The notes: a model not told the origin generated them from the sequence alone. Shown: positions 35,671 through 45,744, counted from the first letter of the stretch. The stretch: 64,000 bases of DNA from an uncultured Ruminococcus sp. (GCA_934476515.1 CAKSNZ010000001.1:137541-201540), one strand, 5' to 3'. Made by a program: numbers and translations.

Positions 35671-37992
35671 TTAATTATCCTTTAACCTTACTGCAAGTAC
35701 AGTTATATCATCATCTTTTATACCTTCATTATGTCGCATAGCCTCTTCAACAACTGCCTCGGCAAGTTCCTGACAGCTACCTTTATTCCAAGACTTTATT
35801 AAACTTAGTAGCCATTTGTCCTCACCCATAATAGCTCCATCACTTAACATAACAATCATATCCTCTCCGGAAAGGGTGGTTTCCTCTTTTGTAAAATACA
35901 CTTCGTTTAATATGCCTGCCGGAATTGATGGTATTTCTTTTCGCATCACCCTACCTTTCTTTTTCACATATGTATAAGGTGCACCGGCTTTTAGGAATTC
36001 CGTTCTGCCTGTAAATAGATTAATTGAAGAAACATCAACTGTAGCCAAACTTTCTTCTTGACTTTTTACCATCAATGCTGAATTTGTCAACCCTAAAGCA
36101 CAATCAAATGAAAGTCCTGATTTCACTAGTTTTTCCATTAGGTTTACTGTCATCATAGAGTCAACTGCTGCTCTGCCACCGGTACCCATACCATCACTGA
36201 TTAGGGAAACAAAGTTACCTTTATCATCATTAAAACATACTATACTGTCACCACACATTCTGCCATTGTTTGCAATATGCTGATATGAACCAACTTCAGT
36301 TTCGTACAGTGGTCTTTCGTTTAGCACAACTCTCACTCTATCTTGAGCAATAGTAGTTACCGGATCAAGAAATCTTCTGCCACAACATTTTTCCACTTCT
36401 CTCCTAAGTACAGATTTTTTAATTGAACCTTTACTTCTATCGGAAAGTTCCATTTCTACTGTCATTTCACTATCCATAATCCTACAATTGCAAAGTATAG
36501 GAATAAGGTTATATTGCCTTAGCATATAGGAAATTTTCTCACTACTGTCTAAGTCACACACATCTGTCTTAGAAAATTCATCTGCCATATCTTTTAATAT
36601 GTCGGAAAGTCCACCAAACTGACCTGCAAGACCACCTCTGATAGTATCAATTCTCCTCATACTTTCCATACTCATAAGGTAGGACTGATAATACCGATTT
36701 ATTGCAGTACTTAGTTCAGATTTTCTACAACATTTCTTAACAAACAAAGCATCAATATCATCAACAGTTATGTGGCAATTTTTCTTTAAATTTTCTGTTA
36801 ATCGGTTAAAATCATCTTCAGAAACACCTTTCTCTCTTTCCCAACAAAACACTCTCATTCCACAACTTGAACAAACATTTGCTTTAGCATTTAAGTAAAC
36901 ATCAGGGAAAGAATCTACATTCATTTCTCGCATTTTGTCAGAAACCCTTGTAACACAAGAAGATACATCTTTCAAGGCTTTTGAAGAAAAGTTAAGCCTA
37001 CTGATAACATTTTCTTTTAAGGCAATGCCACTATTTACATCATCACAAGGAGAAAACAAAGCCGAAACAACATTGCCAACTGCATTAGGTATCATAAAGA
37101 ATAACCCGGCACCAAATACAGACTCAACTGCTAAGGCAAAAATCAAGTCCTTATCACCTGAAGAAAAAGACATTATTATATTTGACAATATAAATGCAAC
37201 TGCAGTACCAATCTTACCTGTAGATGAAAAAAGCCCTGCCATCAGTCCACCAAAACCAAAACCACCACACAAAAAGCTAAGTGAAAGTGAACTTAAAGAA
37301 AACACAACACCGGTTGAAATGCCACCGATTGTACCACCGGCAACACCACCAAACTTTGCACAAAGAAGTACAACCACAACTGCTAATGCTCTACCAAAAG
37401 AAAATTTTCCGATACCAAGTCCACCAAGTGCAAGCAAAAGAATACAACCTGACATTACTATGCAAGAAAGTTCTTGTTGAGTAAAAGAAGTTAAGTTCCT
37501 TCGTGATGAACAAAGGCAAATTGCCCTATCCAAGAAAAATGCACCTGATGCTGAAATTAATGCTTCAACTGTACAAAGTGCAAATGAACTTAACTGAGAA
37601 GTATCGGAAAAAAGCAATGCAATGCCTGTTGCAAATACCGGTAAAAAAGCTACCATTGCCGGAAAAGCCGTACTTTTGCTAATATTCTTTATATCATTTG
37701 CTACAAATCTAATTGCACCTATAGCAACCACAATTGCTATGTATCTGAAACAATTATCCGGATCAAGCACAACATATCCGAAGATTGTACCAAGCATTGA
37801 AGTTATAAGATTTCTATAAGGAACTGAAGCAACATATGCAGCACCAAATGGAGAAAGTTGCCCAAAAACTGCACCTCTTGAAATTAACACACCACACAAA
37901 AAATAAATACCTTGCATCAAAATATTTTTTCCTGTTGAACTTTCTTTAAATTCATTCCACCTACCGGAAAGTAGCTTTTTAACTGCTGTCAT
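35671..37992 (-). CDS. spoIIE: Stage II sporulation protein E (PP2C phosphatase)
   Basis: Membrane phosphatase that dephosphorylates SpoIIAA to activate sigma-F in the forespore. About ten membrane helices in the first 320 residues, a central regulatory region with Cys pairs (NVCSSCGMRVFCWE), and a C-terminal PP2C/SpoIIE domain: SLISDGMGTGGRAAVDS, then MLSDGAIM and DDDITVLAVRL. The ATG at 37992 follows AGGATGTG and is preferred to 38010, which has no ribosome-binding site. Confidence 0.95.
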   Translation of the reverse strand: MTAVKKLLSGRWNEFKESSTGKNILMQGIYFLCGVLISRGAVFGQLSPFGAAYVASVPYRNLITSMLGTIFGYVVLDPDNCFRYIAIVVAIGAIRFVANDIKNISKSTAFPAMVAFLPVFATGIALLFSDTSQLSSFALCTVEALISASGAFFLDRAICLCSSRRNLTSFTQQELSCIVMSGCILLLALGGLGIGKFSFGRALAVVVVLLCAKFGGVAGGTIGGISTGVVFSLSSLSLSFLCGGFGFGGLMAGLFSSTGKIGTAVAFILSNIIMSFSSGDKDLIFALAVESVFGAGLFFMIPNAVGNVVSALFSPCDDVNSGIALKENVISRLNFSSKALKDVSSCVTRVSDKMREMNVDSFPDVYLNAKANVCSSCGMRVFCWEREKGVSEDDFNRLTENLKKNCHITVDDIDALFVKKCCRKSELSTAINRYYQSYLMSMESMRRIDTIRGGLAGQFGGLSDILKDMADEFSKTDVCDLDSSEKISYMLRQYNLIPILCNCRIMDSEMTVEMELSDRSKGSIKKSVLRREVEKCCGRRFLDPVTTIAQDRVRVVLNERPLYETEVGSYQHIANNGRMCGDSIVCFNDDKGNFVSLISDGMGTGGRAAVDSMMTVNLMEKLVKSGLSFDCALGLTNSALMVKSQEESLATVDVSSINLFTGRTEFLKAGAPYTYVKKKGRVMRKEIPSIPAGILNEVYFTKEETTLSGEDMIVMLSDGAIMGEDKWLLSLIKSWNKGSCQELAEAVVEEAMRHNEGIKDDDITVLAVRLKDN

Positions 37993-38129
37993 TTTTACAC
38001 ATCCTGTCATATTAATAAGGGTAATTTCATATCCTTGATATTGTGTTTTTATTATAGTCAGTTGCCCACAACAGTTTTGTCACAATGTGAATGTACCTTT
38101 TTAGTTTGTTTTCCTTTACTTTGTAGAAT

Positions 38130-38162
38130 AAAAAAAGAAAGCTCCCATTGTCGAGAGCTTTC
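38130..38162 (-). terminator. Terminator of the lipoprotein amylase gene
   Basis: GAAAGCTC / GAGCTTTC stem with a ten-base loop and a TTTTTTT tail on the minus strand. Confidence 0.75.
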
Positions 38163-38193
38163 CTCATTTTTACCGTTATATCGGTAGAAAAAA

Positions 38194-39810
38194 TTATTTT
38201 GTTGAATGTAAAACGATTGTGCTATAAGCAGGTAAAGTTAGTACATTTTTCTCGATTGATACCTTACCACTCTTTGCACTAAACATACCGGCAATTTTGT
38301 AATCATCATCAATCAGTTTATCTGTGATTTCAAAATTGTGCTTGTCTATATCTAGGTTGTGAAGTACAAGATACTTTTCGTTTTTGTATGTTAGGTAGTA
38401 ACCACCTACACCACTGCCACCATCAAAATCATCAGGTAAAGCAGAGATTGTACCTCTTGCAATGCCTGGGTGACAATTTCTAAGTTTAATTAACTTTTTG
38501 TAGAAGTTCAGTAGACTATCCTTGTTCTTATCCTGTTGCTTAACGCCACCACCGTCAGTATTATCTTCAACTCTGTCAATACCATTAGCAGTAACATTTG
38601 GAAGATTGTCACTATCCCAAATCATAGCAGTTCTCTTTGCCGGATCGTCACCTTCATCGTATGTTTCCATACCAAGTTCTTCACCATAGTATGTGAAGGT
38701 ATTACCCGGTGCTGTCATATATAAAGCAGCAGCCATTTTCTTCTGATACAATTCTGTTAAATTATCACCGGCACGATTCATATCGTGGTTAGTTAAGAAA
38801 TAAGCGTTAATTGTATTTTTATTAGCTTCCTTAGTTTTCTTTTCATAACTTAAAAGTGTATCTGTGTAATCATTAATAGAACCGGAAATAACACTAGCTA
38901 GGAATTTACCACTGGTATCACCAAATGGGAAAGCAAATAAACTGTCGATACCGGACTTGTACATTGCAGTAACTTCGTTCATATCTGATGACCAGTCTTC
39001 ACCAACCATATAAATGTCGTTCTTTTCTTTCTTACAAGTGTCATAGAACCACTTTAGAGTTTCAGAACTCTTTTCATAGTCATTGTAATATAGGTATCTA
39101 ACTGCATCAAGTCTAAAACCGGCTACACCTCTATCAATCCAGAACTTTGCAGCCTTAGCCATTTCTTTCTTTGTACCTTCATAGTCGTAGTTCCATTCAG
39201 GCATTGTGTCAGTAAAGTTGCTTTCATAGATAATACTGCTATCATCAGGGTCACAGTTATAACCTGATTCAGTTTCAGAAGATTTCTTAATGTTAAAGTA
39301 CTTTGCGTAACCGTTAAAGTTGCCTTTTTCAGCTTCTTTAAGAGCTTTTTTAAACCAAGGATGTTCATTGGAACAATGGTTAGGAACAAAGTCAATAATA
39401 ACATCAATACCACGCTTATCACATTCCTTGATTAACTGGTCAAAGTCATCAAGTGTACCAAACTGAGGGTCAATGTTGTAATAATCCTTAACATCATACT
39501 TGTGATATGATGGTGAAGGCATCATTGGGCTTAGCCAAATACCTGTATAACCAAGGTCAGTATCTGTACTGTCATCACCGTCATTAATGTAATCCAGCTT
39601 ACTGATAATACCTTGAATATCACCGATACCATCGTTATTTGAATCGCAGAACGAGCCAATCCAAATCTGGTAATAAGTGTTGTACTTATCCTTAGGAAGA
39701 TTTACCTTTGCGTTTTCCATTAAATCTTCTGTTGACTTTGTACAACCTGAAAATACTACGGCAGTTGATGCAACTACCAGCACCATAAACAGTGCAACTA
39801 ATTTTTTCAT
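38194..39810 (-). CDS. Lipoprotein GH13 alpha-amylase
   Basis: Lipobox VFSGC at residues 19-23 anchors it to the outer membrane face. GH13 motifs: NDGIGDIQGIIS, IIDFVPNHCSNEHPWF, GFRLDAVRY (nucleophile Asp), MVGEDW (Glu), LTNHDMNR (Asp), and a C-terminal beta domain. It would cut starch or maltodextrin at the surface next to the MalE receptor encoded 2.7 kb away. It lacks dockerin and CBM. The start has a ribosome-binding site AAGGAGAAATCT. Confidence 0.92.
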   Translation of the reverse strand: MKKLVALFMVLVVASTAVVFSGCTKSTEDLMENAKVNLPKDKYNTYYQIWIGSFCDSNNDGIGDIQGIISKLDYINDGDDSTDTDLGYTGIWLSPMMPSPSYHKYDVKDYYNIDPQFGTLDDFDQLIKECDKRGIDVIIDFVPNHCSNEHPWFKKALKEAEKGNFNGYAKYFNIKKSSETESGYNCDPDDSSIIYESNFTDTMPEWNYDYEGTKKEMAKAAKFWIDRGVAGFRLDAVRYLYYNDYEKSSETLKWFYDTCKKEKNDIYMVGEDWSSDMNEVTAMYKSGIDSLFAFPFGDTSGKFLASVISGSINDYTDTLLSYEKKTKEANKNTINAYFLTNHDMNRAGDNLTELYQKKMAAALYMTAPGNTFTYYGEELGMETYDEGDDPAKRTAMIWDSDNLPNVTANGIDRVEDNTDGGGVKQQDKNKDSLLNFYKKLIKLRNCHPGIARGTISALPDDFDGGSGVGGYYLTYKNEKYLVLHNLDIDKHNFEITDKLIDDDYKIAGMFSAKSGKVSIEKNVLTLPAYSTIVLHSTK

Positions 39811-39989
39811 AGATTTCTCCTTTATCAGAATATTTTATATTAATTTTACCATTTTGCTTAGTCTATATCAATATCACACCCACATATAAAGGGAGTGTTT
39901 ACAGAAAATTAACAACCATATTTATGCAATATGTACAACTGTCATTTAACGATATTTATACATCTATGGGTATTGCTATAAACTAGAAT

Positions 39990-40026
39990 ACAAAAACAAA
40001 AAACTCCACAGAAAAATCTGTGGAGT
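39990..40026 (-). terminator. Terminator of malEFG
   Basis: Ten-pair stem ACTCCACAGA / TCTGTGGAGT, loop TTTT, then TTTTTGTTTTT on the minus strand. Confidence 0.9.
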
Positions 40027-40039
40027 AAATTTTGTAAAA

Positions 40040-40894
40040 TTAACCCTTAACGCCACCGGCTGTAACACCTTCAACATAGTAGTTCTGCATCTTCAAGAAC
40101 AACAATGTAATAGGAATTGCAACAACTGTTGAACCGGCTAAGAATCTCTGATAGTACTTAGAAATGTACTGCTGACTAGCCATCAACTGAAGACCAACAG
40201 AAACTGTATAGTTATCACGAGCATCACCCATGATAATCTTAACTAGAATAAAATCTGTCCAAGGTCCAATAAATGCTGTTAGAACTGTGTAAACAACAAT
40301 TGGCTTTGACATTGGAAGAATAATCTTCCAGAAAATCTGGTTCTTAGTTGCACCATCAATAGTAGCAGCTTCGTCAAGTGCTCTTGGAATTGTATCGAAG
40401 AAACCTTTACTAATCTGGAAACCGATACCTGCACCGGCTGAGTAACAGATAACAAGTGCAGGAAGAGTCTGAGTAAGACTCATAGCCTTTAATAGGTAAT
40501 AAATAGCGATCATTGTCATAAAGCCAGGGAACATACCAATAATCATACCAATGTTGATAAGTGGTTTTCTAGCCTTAAATCTTAAACGGCTGAATGTGTA
40601 TGCAACCATTAGAACTGACAATGTAGAAATGATACAAGAGAAAATTGCAACTACAAGAGTGTTAAGAAACCATCTTGGGAAGTTCAAAATTGTTGTATCA
40701 GTAAATAGGTTAATGTAATGCTGGAAAGTAAATGTTTTTGGAATTAGGTAATGAACAGCTGATGTACCTTCACCTCTAAATGAATGAAGAACCATCCATA
40801 CTAGTGGAGATATCCAAATAATACCCATAACTGCAAGGATTACATATACAGCGGCATTTGAGATATTTCTTCTTAACTTGTAACTTTTTATCAT
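40040..40894 (-). CDS. malG: Maltodextrin ABC transporter permease MalG
   Basis: Six membrane helices and the EAA loop DEAATIDGATKNQIFWKIILP that contacts the ATPase. The ATG overlaps the malF stop (ATGA), with GAGGAGG inside the malF end. No ATPase gene is present here, so a shared MsmX-type ATPase elsewhere is expected. Confidence 0.92.
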   Translation of the reverse strand: MIKSYKLRRNISNAAVYVILAVMGIIWISPLVWMVLHSFRGEGTSAVHYLIPKTFTFQHYINLFTDTTILNFPRWFLNTLVVAIFSCIISTLSVLMVAYTFSRLRFKARKPLINIGMIIGMFPGFMTMIAIYYLLKAMSLTQTLPALVICYSAGAGIGFQISKGFFDTIPRALDEAATIDGATKNQIFWKIILPMSKPIVVYTVLTAFIGPWTDFILVKIIMGDARDNYTVSVGLQLMASQQYISKYYQRFLAGSTVVAIPITLLFLKMQNYYVEGVTAGGVKG

Positions 40895-42393
40895 GAGAAT
40901 GCCTCCTCATCCTTAGCAGATTTTGTCATGTTAAATGTAATTAGTGACAAGGTTGCACAAACAATAAATACTAGGATACCGATAGCGGCAGCATAGTTGT
41001 AGTCTTGTTCGCTCATTGTCAACTTAAATAGCCATGTAACAAGCAAGTCGGTCTGTCCGGCACCACCGTACAACTTTTCAGTTGTAGGACCACCACCGGA
41101 TAACAAGTAAATAACGTTAAAGTTATTGATATTGTTGATAAATGTTGTGATTAGATATGGTGTTGTAACGAATAGCATATATGGAAGAGTAATCTTCACA
41201 AAGCTCTTAACAGGACCGGCACCATCAATTGTAGCTGATTCATATAGGTCAGCAGGGATATTCATAAGAATACCGGATGTAATTAAGATAGTATATGGAA
41301 TACCTACCCATAGGTTAACAACGATAACTGTAATCTTAGCAGTTAAAGCAGAACCGTCTAGGAAGTGAATTCTTGAAAAACCTAGATTCTGTAGTAGGAT
41401 ATTAATAGCACCATCATTAAACTGTAACATCTGGTTCATAACTAGTAGAGTAACGAACTGAGGTACAGCAACTGTGATAACAAATAGTGTTCTCCAAAGA
41501 GACTTTAGCTTAATGCCCTTCTTGTTAATCATTAGAGCAACAATCATACCAAAGATATAGTTTAGGAATGTTGCAAAAATAGCCCAAATAATTGTCCATT
41601 CTGTTAGTGTTAGGAATGTTTCACCCATGTTAGCACCGCCAACATTACTGAATACATCTCTAAATGTCTGTAAACCTACCCATGTAAACAAGTGACCGGG
41701 AACCTGATGGCTGTGGTCATAGTTTGTAAATGCGATTAGCACCATAAAGATAAGTGGTAGAACAGTAAATACACCAATTAGTAAACAAGGTAAAGAAAGA
41801 AGTGTAATATGGAACTTCTCGTCACCAAACTGCTTTAATTCTTCCTTAAGTGTAGGAATGTGCTTACCTTCAGCCTTTAGTTCTTGAACTTTCATAGCTG
41901 ACTTAGTATTCATAATATAGAATACTAGGAATACAACTGAAACAACAATTGTTGTAACACCATATAAAAGGATAAGCATTGAGTTATCACCTTCAACATA
42001 GCCATAAGCACCTGTTGCAGGGTCAACACCAAGACCACCTTCCTGAGTACCAAGTGTACCAAACTTTGATAGCTGGTTGATACCAAAGAAAATTAGGAAC
42101 ATTGCATAAGCAGCTTCAATAACTAAAAATAGTAAACCCTTAATGTACTGTCCCTTGCTAATGTTACCCATACCCATAATAAGGTAAGATAACTTTGTTG
42201 CCCAGTCACCTTTAGCAAATCTTTTACCAAAGTTTGCAAATCCGTGACCGATACCTAAGAATACTCTCTTGAAGAAGTTACCAAGCATAATAAAGAACTT
42301 AGCAAGATTATGTGGCAAGTTCACAAAGAAATTCTTACTCTTATATCCAAACTTCTGGAAAGGATTTAGCTGGATATAATCTATGTATTTCAT
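40891..42393 (-). CDS. malF: Maltodextrin ABC transporter permease MalF
   Basis: 500 aa, with an extra N-terminal region of about 100 residues before the first core helices and eight or so membrane segments. It has a long insertion between the second and third helices, as in MalF. EAA loop YESATIDGAGPVKSFVKITLP near residue 410. AAGGAGTGACGTC precedes the ATG. Between malE and malF lies a 13-pair hairpin (42431). Confidence 0.92.
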   Translation of the reverse strand: MKYIDYIQLNPFQKFGYKSKNFFVNLPHNLAKFFIMLGNFFKRVFLGIGHGFANFGKRFAKGDWATKLSYLIMGMGNISKGQYIKGLLFLVIEAAYAMFLIFFGINQLSKFGTLGTQEGGLGVDPATGAYGYVEGDNSMLILLYGVTTIVVSVVFLVFYIMNTKSAMKVQELKAEGKHIPTLKEELKQFGDEKFHITLLSLPCLLIGVFTVLPLIFMVLIAFTNYDHSHQVPGHLFTWVGLQTFRDVFSNVGGANMGETFLTLTEWTIIWAIFATFLNYIFGMIVALMINKKGIKLKSLWRTLFVITVAVPQFVTLLVMNQMLQFNDGAINILLQNLGFSRIHFLDGSALTAKITVIVVNLWVGIPYTILITSGILMNIPADLYESATIDGAGPVKSFVKITLPYMLFVTTPYLITTFINNINNFNVIYLLSGGGPTTEKLYGGAGQTDLLVTWLFKLTMSEQDYNYAAAIGILVFIVCATLSLITFNMTKSAKDEEAFS

Positions 42394-42430
42394 GACGTCA
42401 CTCCTTTATACTTTATTTTCCATTCATAAA

Positions 42431-42461
42431 TACTGGAGATAACTTTCCGTTATCTCCAGTA
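42431..42461 (-). promoter_or_regulatory. Intercistronic hairpin between malE and malF
   Basis: Perfect stem TACTGGAGATAAC / GTTATCTCCAGTA with five-base loop, followed by only TTTA. It lacks a real T-run, so it more probably stabilises the malE part of the mRNA or gives partial termination, setting receptor above permease. Confidence 0.65.
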
Positions 42462-42496
42462 CTTAAAAATCTTAACGATTAACAGTCTAATTTAAA

Positions 42497-43771
42497 TTAG
42501 CTGTTGATGTTTGTTAAAGTATTCTTTAGAAGTGTCTTCATTGTAGCTACATCGCTCTTTTCAGTTGGCTTGTAAATTTTGTTACCTAGGTTAGCCATTG
42601 GATTCCAGAATGCCTGGAGAATGTTAGCTTGAACAACGAATGTCTTAGCTTCTTCAAGCATTGTTCTAACACCATCATTATTTTCAACTTCAACACCCTT
42701 GTTTGTTGGAGTCCAACCTAGTTCCTTTAGTCTTGTTTTCTGGCAATCAGCACTTACTAGGTAGTTAGCTAGTTCTTCAGCTGCGTTAGGGTACTTAGTA
42801 ACTGACTTAACACCGATGTACTTATAACCAATCATAGCAATTGTCTGTTTGTCTGTACCGTTAACATTAATTGTAGGCAGAACTGTAACACCAAGATCCT
42901 TTCCTAGTGCATCTTCATTAACAGCTGCGTTCCATGTACCGTCAATACCGGCACCACATGTTCTCTTAGCTGTTGAGAAACCGGCACTGATCTTATCGAC
43001 TGTTGCAGATACAAATGTATCCTTATACTTGTGGAAAAGTTCTGAGAAAGCTGACATTGTCTGTGCAACTTCGTTTTCGTCATATTTGTTGAACTTCTGA
43101 GTATCCTGAGCGTCACCTTTAAGACCGTCTATCTTTAGACCACCTGTGAATGGGAACATACATGCATAATAACCATCACCGGCATTCATAATAAACTGAC
43201 GACCGGCTTTCTTACATGCAGCAAGAACACCTTCCCATGACTTTGCGTCTTCATCAGAAACAACAGACTTATCATATACTAGATAGTAACCGTTATCTGT
43301 TTGTGGAAATGCATATAGAACTTCTTTACCGTTTAGGTCGCCATTAACTGTATCAACAGCAGCTTCTGTATGATTCTTCTTAATATCATCAACATAGTTG
43401 TCAAATACAGGTAGAAGAGCCTTAGCCTGTGTTAGCTTTGTGATCTGGTCTGAAGGGAATGAAAATACATCGGCAGCAGCTTCAGAGTCGCTAAGTACCT
43501 GTGTACCGGCATCGTTTTCTTCCTGTGCTACAACTTCGATTTTAACATTCTTGTCAGCATACTTCTTTTCAAAAGCCTTAGCTTGTTCCTTTAGGATAGA
43601 AAGTGAAGCAGCTGAGCCCCATAGCTTTAGTTTTGCGTTCTTTTCAACATCTACTGTTTTTGCAGCGCTTGAAGTCTTAGAACTTGTGTCCTCGGCTTTA
43701 TTACAGCCTACAAATACAACTGCCATCATAGCAGCTGCGAGAACTAATGATAAAATTCTCTTGATTTTCAT
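42497..43771 (-). CDS. malE: Maltose/maltodextrin-binding lipoprotein MalE
   Basis: Solute-binding protein, family 1. Signal peptide with lipobox VFVGC at residues 19-23, then KLKLWGS, VAQEENDAG and AADVFSFPSDQITKL near the ligand cleft, ending in typical helices. The ATG at 43771 follows AAGGAAGG; the frame is open to 43855 but that part has neither signal nor ribosome-binding site. First gene of malEFG. Confidence 0.92.
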   Translation of the reverse strand: MKIKRILSLVLAAAMMAVVFVGCNKAEDTSSKTSSAAKTVDVEKNAKLKLWGSAASLSILKEQAKAFEKKYADKNVKIEVVAQEENDAGTQVLSDSEAAADVFSFPSDQITKLTQAKALLPVFDNYVDDIKKNHTEAAVDTVNGDLNGKEVLYAFPQTDNGYYLVYDKSVVSDEDAKSWEGVLAACKKAGRQFIMNAGDGYYACMFPFTGGLKIDGLKGDAQDTQKFNKYDENEVAQTMSAFSELFHKYKDTFVSATVDKISAGFSTAKRTCGAGIDGTWNAAVNEDALGKDLGVTVLPTINVNGTDKQTIAMIGYKYIGVKSVTKYPNAAEELANYLVSADCQKTRLKELGWTPTNKGVEVENNDGVRTMLEEAKTFVVQANILQAFWNPMANLGNKIYKPTEKSDVATMKTLLKNTLTNINS

Positions 43772-43922
43772 TGTAATTTTCCTTCCTTTGTAAAGAGATA
43801 AATAATTTGTGTCGGTAACTACTTGTTCCCTCAGGATAGAACTTTCGTTAACCATATCACTTGAATAAATTGTATCACAAAATAGGGGTAAATTTCAACT
43901 CCCTTTGTACTTTTTATCTAAA

Positions 43923-43952
43923 GTTATAAAACCGAGGATTAAATTTATGCAA
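43923..43952 (-). promoter_or_regulatory. Predicted malE promoter
   Basis: Minus strand TTGCAT (43947-43952), 18-bp spacer, TATAAC (43923-43928). Confidence 0.5.
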
Positions 43953-43984
43953 AATAACAATAAAAATATTTGCTAATGTGTATA

Positions 43985-44040
43985 TTGCACAAATTATTCA
44001 CCTTTTTATTATCTATTTTGCTCATATCTCATTTGTGCAA
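43985..44040. repeat. Inverted repeat upstream of the malE promoter
   Basis: TTGCACAAAT (43985-43994) and its exact complement ATTTGTGCAA (44031-44040), 36 bases apart, in the 500-base malE/murE divergent gap. Located upstream of the malE -35 box, suiting an activator or a looping regulator. No LacI-type or CcpA cre consensus was found. Confidence 0.55.
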
Positions 44041-44181
44041 AGTGACAATTCAAATTCTTGCTAATTGAAAAATACGTGAAGTCAAAATGTTGTACCTATG
44101 AATTATACCTTATTTCTACCCTATTTTTCGTATCTATAGTGTAAAATGACCAAAAACAAAAATTATGGCACAATATGTTGT

Positions 44182-44210
44182 TTGACAAACCTTAAAAAAA
44201 GTTGTAAATT
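44182..44210 (+). promoter_or_regulatory. Predicted promoter of the MurE-like gene
   Basis: TTGACA (44182-44187), 17-bp spacer, TAAATT (44205-44210). Confidence 0.5.
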
Positions 44211-44271
44211 TAGCTTATACATTTTATATAGAAAATAAAGATGGAAGTTAATTCCACAGAAAGGGTATTTT

Positions 44272-45738
44272 ATGCAACTTTCAAATATTTTAAAAAACAT
44301 TCAATACACTCTTATAAAAGGAAACACAGAAACAGAAATTTCTGATGTTATCTACGACAGTAGAAAAGTAACTAACGGTACAGTTTTTGTAGCACTTAAA
44401 GGTTACAATGTTGATGGTCACAAGTTCATACCACAAGCAGTTAAATCCGGTGCAAGTGCAGTTGTTATCTCTGATAATGTAGATATTCCGGAAGATATTA
44501 CTGTTATCAAGGTTGATGACACAAGAAAAGCTCTTGCATATATGAGTGCAATGCTTTTTGGTGAACCTGAAAAAGAACTAACAACAATCGCTTTAACCGG
44601 TACAAAAGGTAAAACAACTACTGTTGCAATGCTAAAAAGCATTTTGGATGCTGAAGGTATCAAGTCCGGTACAATCGGTACGCTTGGTATTATTATAGGA
44701 AACAAGATTTACAAAACCAACAACACAACTCCTGAATCATACGAAATTCAACATGCTATGAGAATGATGGTTGATGCAGGTTGTAAGGTTATGATTATTG
44801 AGGCATCTTCACTTGGCTTAAAATGGCACAGAACTGATGCTATTTACTTTGACTATGGTATTTTCACAAACTTCAGCCATGACCATATTGGTGACAGTGA
44901 ACACAAAGACCTTGAAGAATATCTACAATGCAAGGCTTTACTATTCAAGCAATGCAAGAAAGGTATTTTCAATATTGATGACAAAGTATTTGACAGAATC
45001 ACAGAAAATGCTACTTGTGATATTACAACATATGGCTTTAGCAAAAAGGCTGACATTGTAGGTTATGATGATAATCTAATTTCAAAACCGGGATATATCG
45101 GTGTAAACTTTAAGACAAAAGGTCTTAAGACACTTGATGTTAATGTTGCCATTCCCGGTAGATTCTCAGTATATAATGCCCTAGCTGCTATGACTACTGC
45201 AATTGAAATGGGTATTTCTGATGAGGCTATCTTGAAAGGCCTTGATACTGTTAAGGTTAAAGGTAGAGTTGAAGCAGTAAAAGTTCCGGGCAACTATACA
45301 CTGCTTATTGACTATGCTCACAATGCATTATCAATGGAAAACATCCTTGAAACACTTAGAGAATACAATCCACACAGACTGATTGTACTATTTGGTGCCG
45401 GTGGTAACAGACCAAAGGTTAGAAGATATGAAATGGGTGAAACTGCCGGCAGACTTGCTGACCTTTCAGTTTTAACCGAGGACAACAGTCGTGATGAAGA
45501 TGTAATGGACATTATCAATGACATTATTGAAGGTGGTCTAAAAAAGACTAACGGTAAATATGTTGTTGTACCAAAAAGACAGGATGCTATTCGTTACTGT
45601 ATGGAAAATGCAGAAGACGGCGACATTATTGTTCTTGCCGGTAAAGGACATGAGGATTACCTTGAAATTAAGGGTGTTAAGTATCATCTAGACGAAAGAG
45701 AAGTAATTGCAGATATTATTGCAGATATGAACAAATAA
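44272..45738 (+). CDS. MurE-family Mur ligase
   Basis: Adds the third amino acid to UDP-MurNAc-dipeptide in the family's best-known case. N-terminal UDP-binding domain (SDVIYDSRKVTNGTVFVALKG), ATPase loop LTGTKGKTTTVAML, NNTTPESYEIQHAM, a central domain, and C-terminal LLIDYAHNALSMENIL. The DAP-specific DNPR motif reads DNSR at 404-407, and the usual EVSSH is EASSL. So it may be a second MurE paralogue or have another amino-acid preference. AAAGGG precedes the ATG. Confidence 0.8.
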   Translation: MQLSNILKNIQYTLIKGNTETEISDVIYDSRKVTNGTVFVALKGYNVDGHKFIPQAVKSGASAVVISDNVDIPEDITVIKVDDTRKALAYMSAMLFGEPEKELTTIALTGTKGKTTTVAMLKSILDAEGIKSGTIGTLGIIIGNKIYKTNNTTPESYEIQHAMRMMVDAGCKVMIIEASSLGLKWHRTDAIYFDYGIFTNFSHDHIGDSEHKDLEEYLQCKALLFKQCKKGIFNIDDKVFDRITENATCDITTYGFSKKADIVGYDDNLISKPGYIGVNFKTKGLKTLDVNVAIPGRFSVYNALAAMTTAIEMGISDEAILKGLDTVKVKGRVEAVKVPGNYTLLIDYAHNALSMENILETLREYNPHRLIVLFGAGGNRPKVRRYEMGETAGRLADLSVLTEDNSRDEDVMDIINDIIEGGLKKTNGKYVVVPKRQDAIRYCMENAEDGDIIVLAGKGHEDYLEIKGVKYHLDEREVIADIIADMNK

Positions 45739-45744
45739 TTTTTT

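Noticed and set aside
43856..44271. CcpA cre site or LacI-type operator for malEFG
   Set aside because: No sequence close to the cre consensus; only the inverted repeat TTGCACAAAT is evident.
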